From Bog-159 sp963738345 (GTDB lineage: Bacteria > Acidobacteriota > Terriglobia > Bryobacterales > Bryobacteraceae), in the NCBI GenBank assembly GCA_963738345.1, contig CAVTWI010000002.1, positions 3,720,001 through 3,784,000 on the forward strand: a stretch of 64,000 nt of DNA, read 5' to 3'. The translations under genes were made by a program, and so were the position numbers. Within the stretch, counting starts at the first letter, position 1. Each line of letters begins with the position of its first letter. A model generated the notes under the pieces. That model was not told where the DNA came from and made no database searches. It was given only the letters and a program-made list of their open reading frames with translations. This document shows positions 36,350 to 44,449 of this stretch, in pieces.

Positions 36350-37293
36350 TGGCTTACATTCCAATAACCGGCGTGCGGTATGGGCGCAAGCAGGCCCGGG
36401 AGGTGCTGCAAACTTTTCTGTTCGGTGCACGCTACGGTGGCATCCGGGTTCCCCGCGGCGTTCCACCGGATGTAGTTTCAGAGTTCGTCGAGCAGCGCGT
36501 CCAGCCCGATTCCCCGCCCGACGCTTACTCAAAGGTAGCGGCACTGCTCCGCTTTTATGAACGGCCCGACGCACTCCCGAGCCTCAGGCGAGCCCTAACG
36601 GGAAAGGCCGAAAGCCTGGATGATGTGTTGCGCTCGGCTTTTGTGATTCAGTCCATTGGCGATCTGGGCACACCTGACGAGGCAGCCCAAGCCGCGGCAT
36701 ATCTCGATCGCATATTGCTGCCCCAGTCCTTGGCGGTAAATGCGTTTTCAGTGCTCTTTGAGGCCCTCATCGCCCTGGCGCCGGCCGGTTCCCCGCGTGC
36801 CCTGGTCGAGCGCCTCGCCGGTTCGGTCGATCAAGCCGCCCGTGGACAGCGGACCGAACGGGGCGTTCAAGACTACCAGCGAATCGCCTCCATCCAGCGG
36901 AACGATCAGCCCAGATACCAGAATCGATGGGTTGCTAAAAACCGTCTGTCCCGGCAGCCGCCCGCCGAGCGCCGTGCGGAGTTGGTGAAGATCTATCTCC
37001 GCGAATCGCCTTATAGCGATCCTCAAATGGAAGAATGGGCTGCGCGGATGCTGCGTGCCGAAGCCATTCAGGGCGACCCAATGTCGGTTTACGCCGCCTT
37101 CGGTAGTGCGCTGGAAGCGGTAGACGCTAAAAAGATCGGAGCCCCAAAGGCCGCATTTGAAATTGTACGCGCGGCGCAGGCCATCTTATACCTGCAGGGC
37201 AAACTTTCCCCTCGTCAAGAAGATTTGTTCGAAGCGGCCGGCAAAGGCGCTATGAACTTCCTCTGGGACGATCTGCCCCAGCCGCCGCGATGA
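36349..37293 (+). CDS. Hypothetical helical protein coupled to the metallopeptidase
   Basis: A 314-residue soluble protein whose ATG overlaps the stop of the metallopeptidase gene (TAATG), so the two are co-translated. There is no signal peptide or membrane helix. It is helix-rich, with HEAT/TPR-like character (ALPSLRRALTGKAESLDDVL, VIQSIGDLGTPDEAAQAAAYL, AVNAFSVLFEALIALAP). I do not recognise a family. Candidate roles from position are an effector adaptor or chaperone, or an immunity protein; a cytoplasmic immunity protein would be odd if the peptidase acts in the periplasm. It is the last gene of the T6SS operon before the convergent PAAR-like gene. Confidence 0.7.
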   Translation: MAYIPITGVRYGRKQAREVLQTFLFGARYGGIRVPRGVPPDVVSEFVEQRVQPDSPPDAYSKVAALLRFYERPDALPSLRRALTGKAESLDDVLRSAFVIQSIGDLGTPDEAAQAAAYLDRILLPQSLAVNAFSVLFEALIALAPAGSPRALVERLAGSVDQAARGQRTERGVQDYQRIASIQRNDQPRYQNRWVAKNRLSRQPPAERRAELVKIYLRESPYSDPQMEEWAARMLRAEAIQGDPMSVYAAFGSALEAVDAKKIGAPKAAFEIVRAAQAILYLQGKLSPRQEDLFEAAGKGAMNFLWDDLPQPPR

Positions 37294-37299
37294 TTCCGC

Positions 37300-37689
37300 C
37301 TAGGGGACCATCACGGTAGTTTCGCCGGCTGTTTCAAAAGTGATCACGCCCGCCCAAATACACATCAATTTGGATGTGTTGTCCAGCGTGGGCATGTTCC
37401 CTAACATGACGGTGGGCGCACCTGGAACCCACGGCGCCGGCGTGTTCGGTATGCACGGCATGGGAGTCAATACCCCCAAGGCAGCAGCGGTCGCCGAGGC
37501 AACCGTGGGGTTTGCCATTGACGAGCACATGCCGAAGGGCATTATATTCATCAACGGGATATGGTCCATGATGTTCGCGTCCGGCACCTGATTGGTGAAC
37601 GTCGTGTTCTTTGGCGTCACTACCAGCGAACTCGGCGCATTGCCGAAAGTACACATCATCGACGCTCCCATACAAACCTGCATTGCCAT
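37300..37689 (-). CDS. PAAR-like (DUF4280) spike-tip protein
   Basis: A 129-residue protein with the DUF4280 pattern: an N-terminal QVCMGASMMCTFG, then SSLVVTPKNTTF, then DHIPLMNIMPFGMCSSMANP, then a central TPMPCIPNTPAPWVPG and a C-terminal MCIWAGVITF. Several cysteines could bind a metal at the tip, as in PAAR proteins. DUF4280 proteins are PAAR-like tips of T6SS or contractile injection systems. It is encoded on the strand opposite the operon, 6 nt from the end of the upstream gene. A strong GGAGG lies before the ATG at 37689. It would sharpen the VgrG spike. Confidence 0.85.
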   Translation of the reverse strand: MAMQVCMGASMMCTFGNAPSSLVVTPKNTTFTNQVPDANIMDHIPLMNIMPFGMCSSMANPTVASATAAALGVLTPMPCIPNTPAPWVPGAPTVMLGNMPTLDNTSKLMCIWAGVITFETAGETTVMVP

Positions 37690-37821
37690 CTCGGAGCACC
37701 TCCGGCCATATGGCCGCGTGTGATTTTACCGGAATCCCAGCTACACTAACATAGCGCTAAAGCGAACCACTGGACTCATCCGGCTCGGAATCTCGCTATC
37801 ATTGTTACAAATCCACGAATT

Positions 37822-39132
37822 ATGAACCTCCAGGTCGGGGACACCATCGGCGACTACGAAATTCTCGGACTACTGGGCGCCGGTGGTATGGGGCGGGTGT
37901 TCCGCGTGCGAAATCTCGTCTCCGACCGCATCGATGCCATGAAAATCGTTCTTCCCGGCCTGGCAACCGACGCCGGAATCGGAGAGCGATTCTTGCGCGA
38001 AATCAAAGTGCACGCCAGCCTGGTTCATCCCAATATCGCCGGCCTGCACACCGCCTTGCGCCAGCAGGATTCTTATCTCATGATCATGGAGTTCGTGGCT
38101 GGCCGCAGCCTCGACGAAGCCCTGCGCGACGGTCCGCTCGAACCTGCTGCCGGCGTGCACGTGATCCAACAGGTGCTCGCCGCGCTTTCCTACGCGCATA
38201 GCCATGGCGTGGTCCATCGCGATATCAAGCCAGCCAACATCATTGTGCAGCCCGACGGCGTGGTGAAGGTCACCGACTTCGGGATCGCCCGCTCCAGCGT
38301 CACCCCGCAGCTTACCGCCACCGGATTGATCCTCGGCTCCCTCTATTACATGGCTCCGGAGCAGATCAAAGCGCTGCCGGCGGACGAACGCTCGGACCTG
38401 TATTCCGTCGGTGTGACCCTGTACGAGATGCTCACGGGGCGGCGGCCGTTTGAAGGCGCCAACGAATACGAAATCATGCGTGCTCACCTGGAGACCGTGC
38501 CGGTGAATCCCGAACTACTCGCTCCACACATTGCCCCCCGTATTTCTCAGGCGATTCTGCGTGCGCTGGCCAAGGATCCCGCGCAGCGTTTTCAAAACGC
38601 ACAGGAGTTTCGTGCCACCCTTGGCTACGCACAGGGCGCTGCCTCTGAGATGCCCGCGACCCAATGGATGCCTCCGCCCAAGCCGGCCGCCGTACCCGAC
38701 GACGTAGCCGCCATTCAGGCAAAGCTCATGCCGTTCCTCGGCCCCATAACCCCTCGCCTGGTTGCTAAGGCCGTATCGCGCACCACATCCAGGGGCATGC
38801 TGGTGCAGGAACTGGCAAACCATATCCCCGACCTGCGGGATCGGGAGCGCTTCCTTAAAGCCTGTGCATCCCCCGTTGGCGGCACATCTCCCTCGGGCCC
38901 CTCGCCCGATACATCCCGGTCAATGGAGAAACCCGTCGCCCTAAACTGGGACCGGGAGTATCTGGACAAAGTAAAAGCGCTGCTCGCGAGCCACATCGGT
39001 CCGGTGGCGGGAGTGCTGGTGGACCGCACCTGCAAGAAGGTAGCCACGCGCGAACAACTCTATCAGGCCCTCGGAGCCCACATCCCATCGGAAAAAGACA
39101 GAGCCAAGTTCCTGCAATCCGTGCCGCGTTGA
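37822..39132 (+). CDS. Soluble Ser/Thr protein kinase with duplicated C-terminal domain
   Basis: A 436-residue Hanks kinase. It shows the Gly-loop LLGAGGMGRVFRV, AMKIV, HRDIKPANIIV, DFGIARS and APEQ, and the kinase domain ends near 270. No membrane helix is visible. Two tandem copies of a domain of about 55 residues follow: about 293-350 (FLGPITPRLVAKAV, HIPDLRDRERFLKAC) and 379-436 (HIGPVAGVLVDRTC, HIPSEKDRAKFLQSV). They share the pattern GP...LV...L...HIP...R..FL and resemble the small domain at the end of other bacterial kinases and cyclases (DUF8082-like, from memory). Together with the membrane kinase at 8-9.8 kb it brackets the T6SS locus, so a role in T6SS post-translational control is plausible but not shown. 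Confidence 0.88.
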   Translation: MNLQVGDTIGDYEILGLLGAGGMGRVFRVRNLVSDRIDAMKIVLPGLATDAGIGERFLREIKVHASLVHPNIAGLHTALRQQDSYLMIMEFVAGRSLDEALRDGPLEPAAGVHVIQQVLAALSYAHSHGVVHRDIKPANIIVQPDGVVKVTDFGIARSSVTPQLTATGLILGSLYYMAPEQIKALPADERSDLYSVGVTLYEMLTGRRPFEGANEYEIMRAHLETVPVNPELLAPHIAPRISQAILRALAKDPAQRFQNAQEFRATLGYAQGAASEMPATQWMPPPKPAAVPDDVAAIQAKLMPFLGPITPRLVAKAVSRTTSRGMLVQELANHIPDLRDRERFLKACASPVGGTSPSGPSPDTSRSMEKPVALNWDREYLDKVKALLASHIGPVAGVLVDRTCKKVATREQLYQALGAHIPSEKDRAKFLQSVPR

Positions 39133-39148
39133 GCCCTCCGACCGCACG

Positions 39149-40030
39149 CTACTCCGGCTCGATCATCCCCAACGCAGTCACCAGGCTGCGCCTGAGCCGG
39201 TTGAATGAGGCTGCCAGTAGCGAAATCTCGTCGTTGCCCCCGGCCGGCAGTTCCGGACAATCGTCCACCTTGCCCAGGCTCATACGGTCGGCAGCCGTCG
39301 CAAGTTGCCGGATAGGCCGAATCACCGCCAGGAATAGCACTGCGTTTAAAAGCGCAAGAGTAATCAGGAATACGCTGGCCAGCGATACCATGAGACTCCG
39401 GAAGCCCTCCTTGGCAAGCTTTAATGGGACAGCCATCGGAACGGAGACGATCTGTGCGCCCACGATTTCGTTCGCCTTCCATCCGAAACCGTGATCTTTG
39501 CCGTAATGCCGGATCATGGCCGCTGGGGCTATCTTGGGCACGTCATGACACGTCAGGCATGGCGGATCCGCGGAGATCGGGCGCGCCAGAAACATCACCG
39601 GGCCCGTCGGCGTATCGCGTTCGCTCAGAATCTCTTGCCGGCCCGTATGGTTGCGGAACGTGTTGATGACATCGGCCTCCCAGTCAACTGCGCGGTCCCG
39701 CAGATTGGTGGGGTTCAGAGTCGCCTCTTTGTAGGAATAGTCGGGATACTGCGATTGCACGTATCCGAAAGTCTCGGTCGCCGCGAAAGCCGGTACTGTC
39801 TGCGCTAGGAAGCTGACCTGATGCGCTTGCCCGGTCTCCAGTAACGGTTTGATTTGCGTGGTCGTATATTTCCGCGCGGCCATGGCGGCTTCCATCATTA
39901 GCCGCGCTTGTTGCGAGACTTGCGCGCGCGCGCTTCGCTGCAGGAACTCGTTAGCGAAGTATCCCGACACCCCAAGTCCGACGCTGAATACCAACAGGAA
40001 TATCAGGTTGAATTTCCAAAGTAGTTTCAC
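39149..40030 (-). CDS. DUF3365 (Tll0287-like) haem sensor with HAMP and no output domain
   Basis: A 293-residue membrane protein from a GTG. It has an N-terminal helix (LIFLLVFSVGLGVSGYF), a periplasmic DUF3365-type domain with a c-type haem motif CLTCH (in PPCLTCHDVPKIAP) and a conserved RHYGKDHGFGWKANEIVGAQIVSVP-like region. A second helix near 215-238 (VSLASVFLITLALLNAVLFL) follows, then a HAMP-like segment (RPIRQLATAADRMSLGKVD, DEISLLAASFNRL). The protein ends right after HAMP, so no kinase, cyclase or methyl-accepting domain is attached. It lies convergent to the soluble kinase gene (16-nt gap). It may pass a redox or ligand signal to a separate partner. Confidence 0.78.
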   Translation of the reverse strand: MKLLWKFNLIFLLVFSVGLGVSGYFANEFLQRSARAQVSQQARLMMEAAMAARKYTTTQIKPLLETGQAHQVSFLAQTVPAFAATETFGYVQSQYPDYSYKEATLNPTNLRDRAVDWEADVINTFRNHTGRQEILSERDTPTGPVMFLARPISADPPCLTCHDVPKIAPAAMIRHYGKDHGFGWKANEIVGAQIVSVPMAVPLKLAKEGFRSLMVSLASVFLITLALLNAVLFLAVIRPIRQLATAADRMSLGKVDDCPELPAGGNDEISLLAASFNRLRRSLVTALGMIEPE

Positions 40031-40050
40031 AATGCCTCGTTCTGTCGATG

Positions 40051-40785
40051 TTACGTTAAATTCGCACTCCCGCGGAAAGCGCGGTATTCCACGCTCAGGC
40101 GGTTGTGCCGCATCTCTGGCCTTGTATATGTCCGGTGCAAGGTGCTGTTCAAAAACACCAGGCCATCGCCTAATTCCAGGGCCGGCGCCCAGAAGTCCTG
40201 CGGCGGAAACCGCCGGCGGAATGCCGAATCCTCTAGTTCCGTGAAATGTAGAAGCCCTTCTTGACCATGCCGGACGAACTCCAGGCCAGGGCTGTCAAAA
40301 CCGCACGGGTTCAGCGGAATCCAGCAGGTCACCAACCTCGTCATCGGGATGGCGGGCCCGGGGTCCGGAGGGAAACTGACTCCCAGCGCTCCATCCTGAT
40401 GCCAGTCTTGCGAATGGTATTGGAGATCCGGGACCTGGCACGGGCTAAATTTCTTGCGGACCCATGACTGCTCCATACCGCAAGTCCAATTGCCTCCTAG
40501 AGCTTGCAGGAACAATTCATGGACACCGGGAGCGGATAGCGGCTTTACTAATTCCTCCACGTCCTCGCAACCAAAATCCGTCAGGGCCGAGAGAAGCACG
40601 GAATGAGAAAAGCGGTTAAACCCGTAATGTCCCGGTACCGCGCTCTGCATTCTGACCGCCTCAAAACAGCGCACCGCCGCTTCTTTGAGGCGGGTCAAGC
40701 AATCCTTCGGAAATACATCCCGCAACAGAGTGACGCCGTATTCCCCTAGCTCGCTTGCCGATCCCTGTGCCTCCCGGGATTTCAT
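40051..40785 (-). CDS. Phytanoyl-CoA dioxygenase (PhyH)-like Fe(II)/2-oxoglutarate oxygenase
   Basis: A 244-residue protein. The Fe(II) HxD pair is in SQDWHQDGALG and the distal His and 2-oxoglutarate-binding Arg in NSTLHRTYTRPEMRHNRLSVEYR, the PhyH arrangement. VTCWIPLNPCGFDSPGLEFV is the usual jelly-roll strand between them. The ATG at 40785 overlaps the TGA of the upstream gene (ATGA), which fixes the start over longer in-frame options. The substrate is unknown. Coupling to the HSSFLAG-motif protein suggests that the two act on the same molecule or that this enzyme modifies its partner. No signal peptide is present. Confidence 0.8.
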   Translation of the reverse strand: MKSREAQGSASELGEYGVTLLRDVFPKDCLTRLKEAAVRCFEAVRMQSAVPGHYGFNRFSHSVLLSALTDFGCEDVEELVKPLSAPGVHELFLQALGGNWTCGMEQSWVRKKFSPCQVPDLQYHSQDWHQDGALGVSFPPDPGPAIPMTRLVTCWIPLNPCGFDSPGLEFVRHGQEGLLHFTELEDSAFRRRFPPQDFWAPALELGDGLVFLNSTLHRTYTRPEMRHNRLSVEYRAFRGSANLT

Positions 40786-41765
40786 GACTCGGGAAAACTT
40801 GCGAAATTGCCCGCCCGCAGCCGGCTCATCTCGTCCTGTGTGATATCTCCCCATGCCGCATAATATCCAGAGGTGTCCCAGATGATCTTGTAAGGGGCTA
40901 CCAGAAGCAGCCTGGAAGTGTTCCTACGCCATGCCATGACCTTTATATCGTCATAATTGTCGACACAGGTCTCCAACACTCTCAGTGCCCAGGACAAGTG
41001 CTCCGTTCCCGGATTATAGTGGCCGCTCTTGGCCGTAATGAAGAGTATCTTCCCATTACGCGCCCACATTTCACCGCCGCACATCACATTCGCGCCCGCC
41101 AGAAACGACGAGTGGTGAACCATGCCCTTTACGTGGTTCCCCACGTAGAGTTTCCCTCCCTCGCTGATCACCCAGATGCCGAAGCCCTTGCCCGAGAAAA
41201 CCGTAGACATGTCGGCGGTGCTGAGCGGAACCTCCGTCGGACCATTCCTGAAAGTCGCTGTACCGCCGCTAAAATACACCCTGTGATTTTTCCTCTGGGC
41301 TTTGTCCAGGTACGCCACCCCCTTCATGAAGGCTTTCACCATCGACGGCTTGACCGTGTGATCTTTCGCCGGGTTGCCGCCCCTTACCAGTCCATGTCCC
41401 GAAATCAGCATCGTGCGATCCCAGTCGCCCATCCCATCCAGCCATTGGTAAAAACGGACGCCTTGTGCATCTTCCGGGTGTTTCTGCGCGTATACTTTAA
41501 AGCATTCTTCCAGCAGATCGCCCATTCGATGCTTCGGGTCGGCGCGTTCGCGCTCGTAGGCCGGCCGAAGTTGGCGAGACTCGGGCCTCTCAAAACTAGC
41601 AATATATTGTTTCCAATCCGCGGAACCGGGGGGTGACCCGGCGAGCGCGTCCATCGCGTCCTCTACGTCGCTTCCATCATCGTCGTAAGCATCGTCGAAG
41701 TCGCCAATGCCATCGCTGAATTCCAAGGGGTCCGCGTCGCGGAAGGACACACAATAGGTTGCCAT
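40782..41765 (-). CDS. Hypothetical protein with HSSFLAG...SGHY motif
   Basis: A 327-residue protein with an acidic N-terminus (GIGDFDDAYDDDGSDVEDAMD) and no signal peptide or membrane helix. Its central block reads KGFGIWVISEGGKLYVGNH, then HHSSFLAGANVMCGGEMWAR, then ITAKSGHYNPGTEHLSWAL. From memory, a similar HSSFLAG...AG...G......SGHY.P signature occurs in plant IQM proteins and in parts of bacterial toxin or effector proteins; this is recollection, not a search. An upstream AAAGGA supports the ATG at 41765. It is coupled by ATGA to the PhyH-like oxygenase. Being close to the T6SS and without a secretion signal it could be an effector, but this is speculative. Confidence 0.7.
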   Translation of the reverse strand: MATYCVSFRDADPLEFSDGIGDFDDAYDDDGSDVEDAMDALAGSPPGSADWKQYIASFERPESRQLRPAYERERADPKHRMGDLLEECFKVYAQKHPEDAQGVRFYQWLDGMGDWDRTMLISGHGLVRGGNPAKDHTVKPSMVKAFMKGVAYLDKAQRKNHRVYFSGGTATFRNGPTEVPLSTADMSTVFSGKGFGIWVISEGGKLYVGNHVKGMVHHSSFLAGANVMCGGEMWARNGKILFITAKSGHYNPGTEHLSWALRVLETCVDNYDDIKVMAWRRNTSRLLLVAPYKIIWDTSGYYAAWGDITQDEMSRLRAGNFASFPES

Positions 41766-42172
41766 ATTCGCCAGTCCTTTCTTTAAGCTTTAAGCCGAAC
41801 TATCCGGCGTGGTAGCACTTATCTGATTCGATCCCGGCGCTATTGGCTGCCGGAGCAGTATCAAGTCTATCACGGGATGCCAACTTTTTCCGGCTGCTGA
41901 TCTTCCAATGCAAGATGATCATGAAAGTGTACCCATTACTCCCTGTTATCTAGCCGCGGGAGACATTTGCGAAATCTTCGAAGTGGATTGGAGTGGGTAG
42001 CTTGTCCCCGTTGTAGCGACCCTGAACTTCCTGTTGCGTCTGCGGTGGCCTCCACCCCGCCCCGAGGCCACTAAATAGCCGGACGCGCCCATATCGTCAG
42101 TGCTTTATTATCTTTTTGTTCGTCTGTTTTCGCGTGCGAACGGGAATATCCAGGCCTGGGTGTGAATTTGGG
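41766..42172. other. Intergenic stretch, nothing recognised
   Basis: About 400 nt between the HSSFLAG-motif gene and the recombinase remnant. No ORF with coding character, RNA gene or clear terminator was seen. It may be debris of a mobile element given its neighbour. Confidence 0.5.
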
Positions 42173-42702
42173 TTACAATGCGATTCCTCGTTGCCCACTT
42201 TGCAGTCGGCGGCTCGCGACTACCTCGCCGCGGGGCTGCGCGAAATCGTGCTTCCGCCCGTCACACTGAATTGGTTGCAGGAGGAACTGATGGCTAACGA
42301 CGTGAGCGAGCGTGCCGCACGCGAACAGGCTCAACGTCGCGCTGTTGCCGAACTGGATCGACTGCAAAGTCGGCTAGATGTCCTCTATGACGACCGACTC
42401 GATGGGCGCATCGATGCCGCCACGTACGATCGGAGAGCTGGCGAGATTGGCCGCCAACAGGATCATTTGCGCTGCCGCGAAGACGAGTCTCCGGAAATGC
42501 CGTCCATCAGCCAAGCCGTAGATCTAATCGCGATCACCGCGAAAGCCGCCGATTATTCCTTGAGCAAGCGGGGGGTGAGCAACGCAAATTACTACGTTTG
42601 ATTCTGGATGGGGCAACCTGGAAGCGTGGAGAGTTGCAGATGTCGTTCCGGGAACCGTTTTCGCAATTAAGACTTTTGAACCAGAAAAGTCACACAAAAG
42701 AC
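42173..42702 (+). pseudogene. C-terminal remnant of a large serine recombinase
   Basis: The coding signal is limited to the C-terminal part of a serine site-specific recombinase. LQSRLDVLYDDRLDGRIDAA is a hallmark of the coiled-coil after the zinc ribbon. The final EQRKLLRLILDGATWKRGEL and MSFREPFSQLRLLN blocks follow in another frame after a break in a run of six Gs near 42571. The catalytic N-terminal domain (Ser nucleophile) is absent upstream. It ends about 35 nt before the 3' end of tRNA-Ser. It is read as a relic of an integrated element; it is not expected to be active. Confidence 0.75.
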
Positions 42703-42738
42703 CGCCGCTTAAATGGCGAGGAAGGCAATTTTGAAATC

Positions 42739-42828
42739 TGGCGGAGAGGCAGGGATTCGAACCCTGGGAGCCCGTAAAGGCTCAACGGTTTTCGAGACCG
42801 CCGCATTCGACCACTCTGCCACCTCTCC
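42739..42828 (-). tRNA. tRNA-Ser (CGA anticodon)
   Basis: The minus strand reads a 90-nt class II tRNA including an encoded CCA. The acceptor stem is GGAGAGG paired with CCTCTCC, with discriminator G. The D-arm carries GGCAGAGTGGTCGAATGC, the anticodon loop CTCGAAA (anticodon CGA), then a long variable arm typical of tRNA-Ser and the T-arm GGTTCGAATCC. Confidence 0.95.
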
Positions 42829-43477
42829 GAAACTCCAATATAGCAAACCTGGTGTTCGGGTTAATCTCTCCGGGCATGGACGCCGGCGGTCATGACGAGG
42901 CACAGGCGCGACCGGGTGCTGCCGGTGCTGGAACGCGATGGCGCCTAAGGAGGCGCTCCGCGGCAGAGGAGATCGAGGCACTCTGCAACCTTGATGAACC
43001 AGCCGGAACTTGATCGCATCAAGTGGGCGGCGAAGTTGGGGGCATCGATATCGCGAGTTCAAGCTTATACTAGACCCACATCAGTCCGCTTTCGAAAATC
43101 GTACGACACGTTCCACACCGACGACGCCTGGTGTCGGAACTGCCGAGCAAATTCGACGCGCGCATAAGCGGATTCAAGGCATTGATCGAGAAGACTCAAA
43201 CTGCGAGCATCGCGGTACGTCCCAAGGCTTTGTATCGACGGGTGTGGGGTCGTTTCAGGCGTGGCACAGAGGGAGAACTTCGGTGGATTGGTTCGATTTT
43301 GAAAGCGGCGCGCTTGGCTGACGGGTCCATTCTGACGGAATCGCAATTCGCGAATATAGGGTGGACAGTATGATCGCAAGATCGATTGCTATCTCGTTTT
43401 GCATACACACGATTACCAGGTCCGCACATGGCCTCGCCAACGCTCAAAATGTACGAATCACTTGCGATAATAAACCG
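42829..43477. other. Intergenic stretch after tRNA-Ser, no supported gene
   Basis: About 650 nt. Short overlapping frames exist on both strands (for example 43131-43373 plus and 43065-43379 minus) but none has a ribosome site, a recognisable domain or clear codon bias. It is probably decayed mobile DNA linked to the recombinase relic. Confidence 0.45.
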
Positions 43478-44449
43478 ATGCGCCTTCAAGATTATGCGCC
43501 CAAGCCCACACACCTGAAGTGGCTTCTCGATTCGGATCCGGCCATCCGCTGGCAAGTTATGCGGGACCTTACCGGCGAGACTCCCGAGAGAATCGCGGCC
43601 GAACGCGCTCGCATTGCTACCGAAGGTTGGGGAGCACAGATTCTCGCGCTGCAATCTCCCGCCGGCAATTGGGGCGACGGCCCGCCCGGCTGGCGAGACG
43701 ATATGCGGCCGGCGGACCGTATCCATCTGATCACGCTATACACGCTGACCGCCCTGAAGGATCTGGGGCTCGACCCGGCCAGCAAGCAGGCGCGTAAAAT
43801 GATCGACCGCGTTGAACGGCGGGTGGTGTTTAAGCGGCTCGACAACCGTCCGTTCCTGCACGGCGAAACGGAACCGTGCATCAATGGCAGGATCCTGGGT
43901 CTGGGGGCGTATTTCAAAGAGCCGCACGATGTGCTGGCCGATCGCTTGCTCAGCGAGCAACTGCCGGATGGCGGCTGGAACTGCGACGCACCGCCCAGCC
44001 GGCGCTCTTCTTTCCATTCGACGATCTGCGTGCTCGAAGGACTGCTCGACTACGAACGGGCCGGGCGCAAATCGGCGGCACTCACCAAGGCTCGGAAGCG
44101 AGGCGAGAAGTATCTGCTCGACCGGCATATGTTCCGATCGCTTCGAACCGGTGAAGTCATCCAGAAGAACTGGCTGCGCTTCTCGTACCCGGCGTTTTGG
44201 CACTACGACGTTTTACGCGGGCTCGATTATTTGCGGGACGCGGGAATCAAGCCCGACCCGCGCGTTACAGAAGGCATCGAAACGGTAATTGCGCGGCGGC
44301 ACCAGAACGGGCGCTGGCCGCTCAACCTTCTGCATCCCGAATATATTCCAGTGCGGATGGAGACGGAAGCCGGCAGGGCCAGCCGATGGAATTCATTGCG
44401 CGCTTTGCGGGTCCTGCGGTGGTACGGCGATTCGTTAATGCTCCATTGA
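43478..44449 (+). CDS. Terpenoid-cyclase/prenyltransferase-fold (squalene-cyclase-like) protein
   Basis: A 323-residue protein. The ATG at 43478 is chosen over upstream in-frame starts because conserved sequence begins at MRLQDYAPKPTHLKWLLDSD. It is built of alpha-alpha repeats as in the squalene-cyclase toroid: LLSEQLPDGGWNCDAPPS is a QW-like repeat, and WPLNLLHPEYIPV closes the fold. It lacks the DxDD acid of true squalene-hopene cyclases in the visible sequence, so catalysis is doubtful. There is no signal peptide. It converges on, and overlaps by 15 nt, the PQQ-like gene. Its biological role is unknown. Confidence 0.65.
   Translation: MRLQDYAPKPTHLKWLLDSDPAIRWQVMRDLTGETPERIAAERARIATEGWGAQILALQSPAGNWGDGPPGWRDDMRPADRIHLITLYTLTALKDLGLDPASKQARKMIDRVERRVVFKRLDNRPFLHGETEPCINGRILGLGAYFKEPHDVLADRLLSEQLPDGGWNCDAPPSRRSSFHSTICVLEGLLDYERAGRKSAALTKARKRGEKYLLDRHMFRSLRTGEVIQKNWLRFSYPAFWHYDVLRGLDYLRDAGIKPDPRVTEGIETVIARRHQNGRWPLNLLHPEYIPVRMETEAGRASRWNSLRALRVLRWYGDSLMLH

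Noticed and set aside
43131..43373. Candidate small gene upstream of the cyclase-like gene
   Set aside because: There is no ribosome site or domain and overlapping frames on both strands are equally open.
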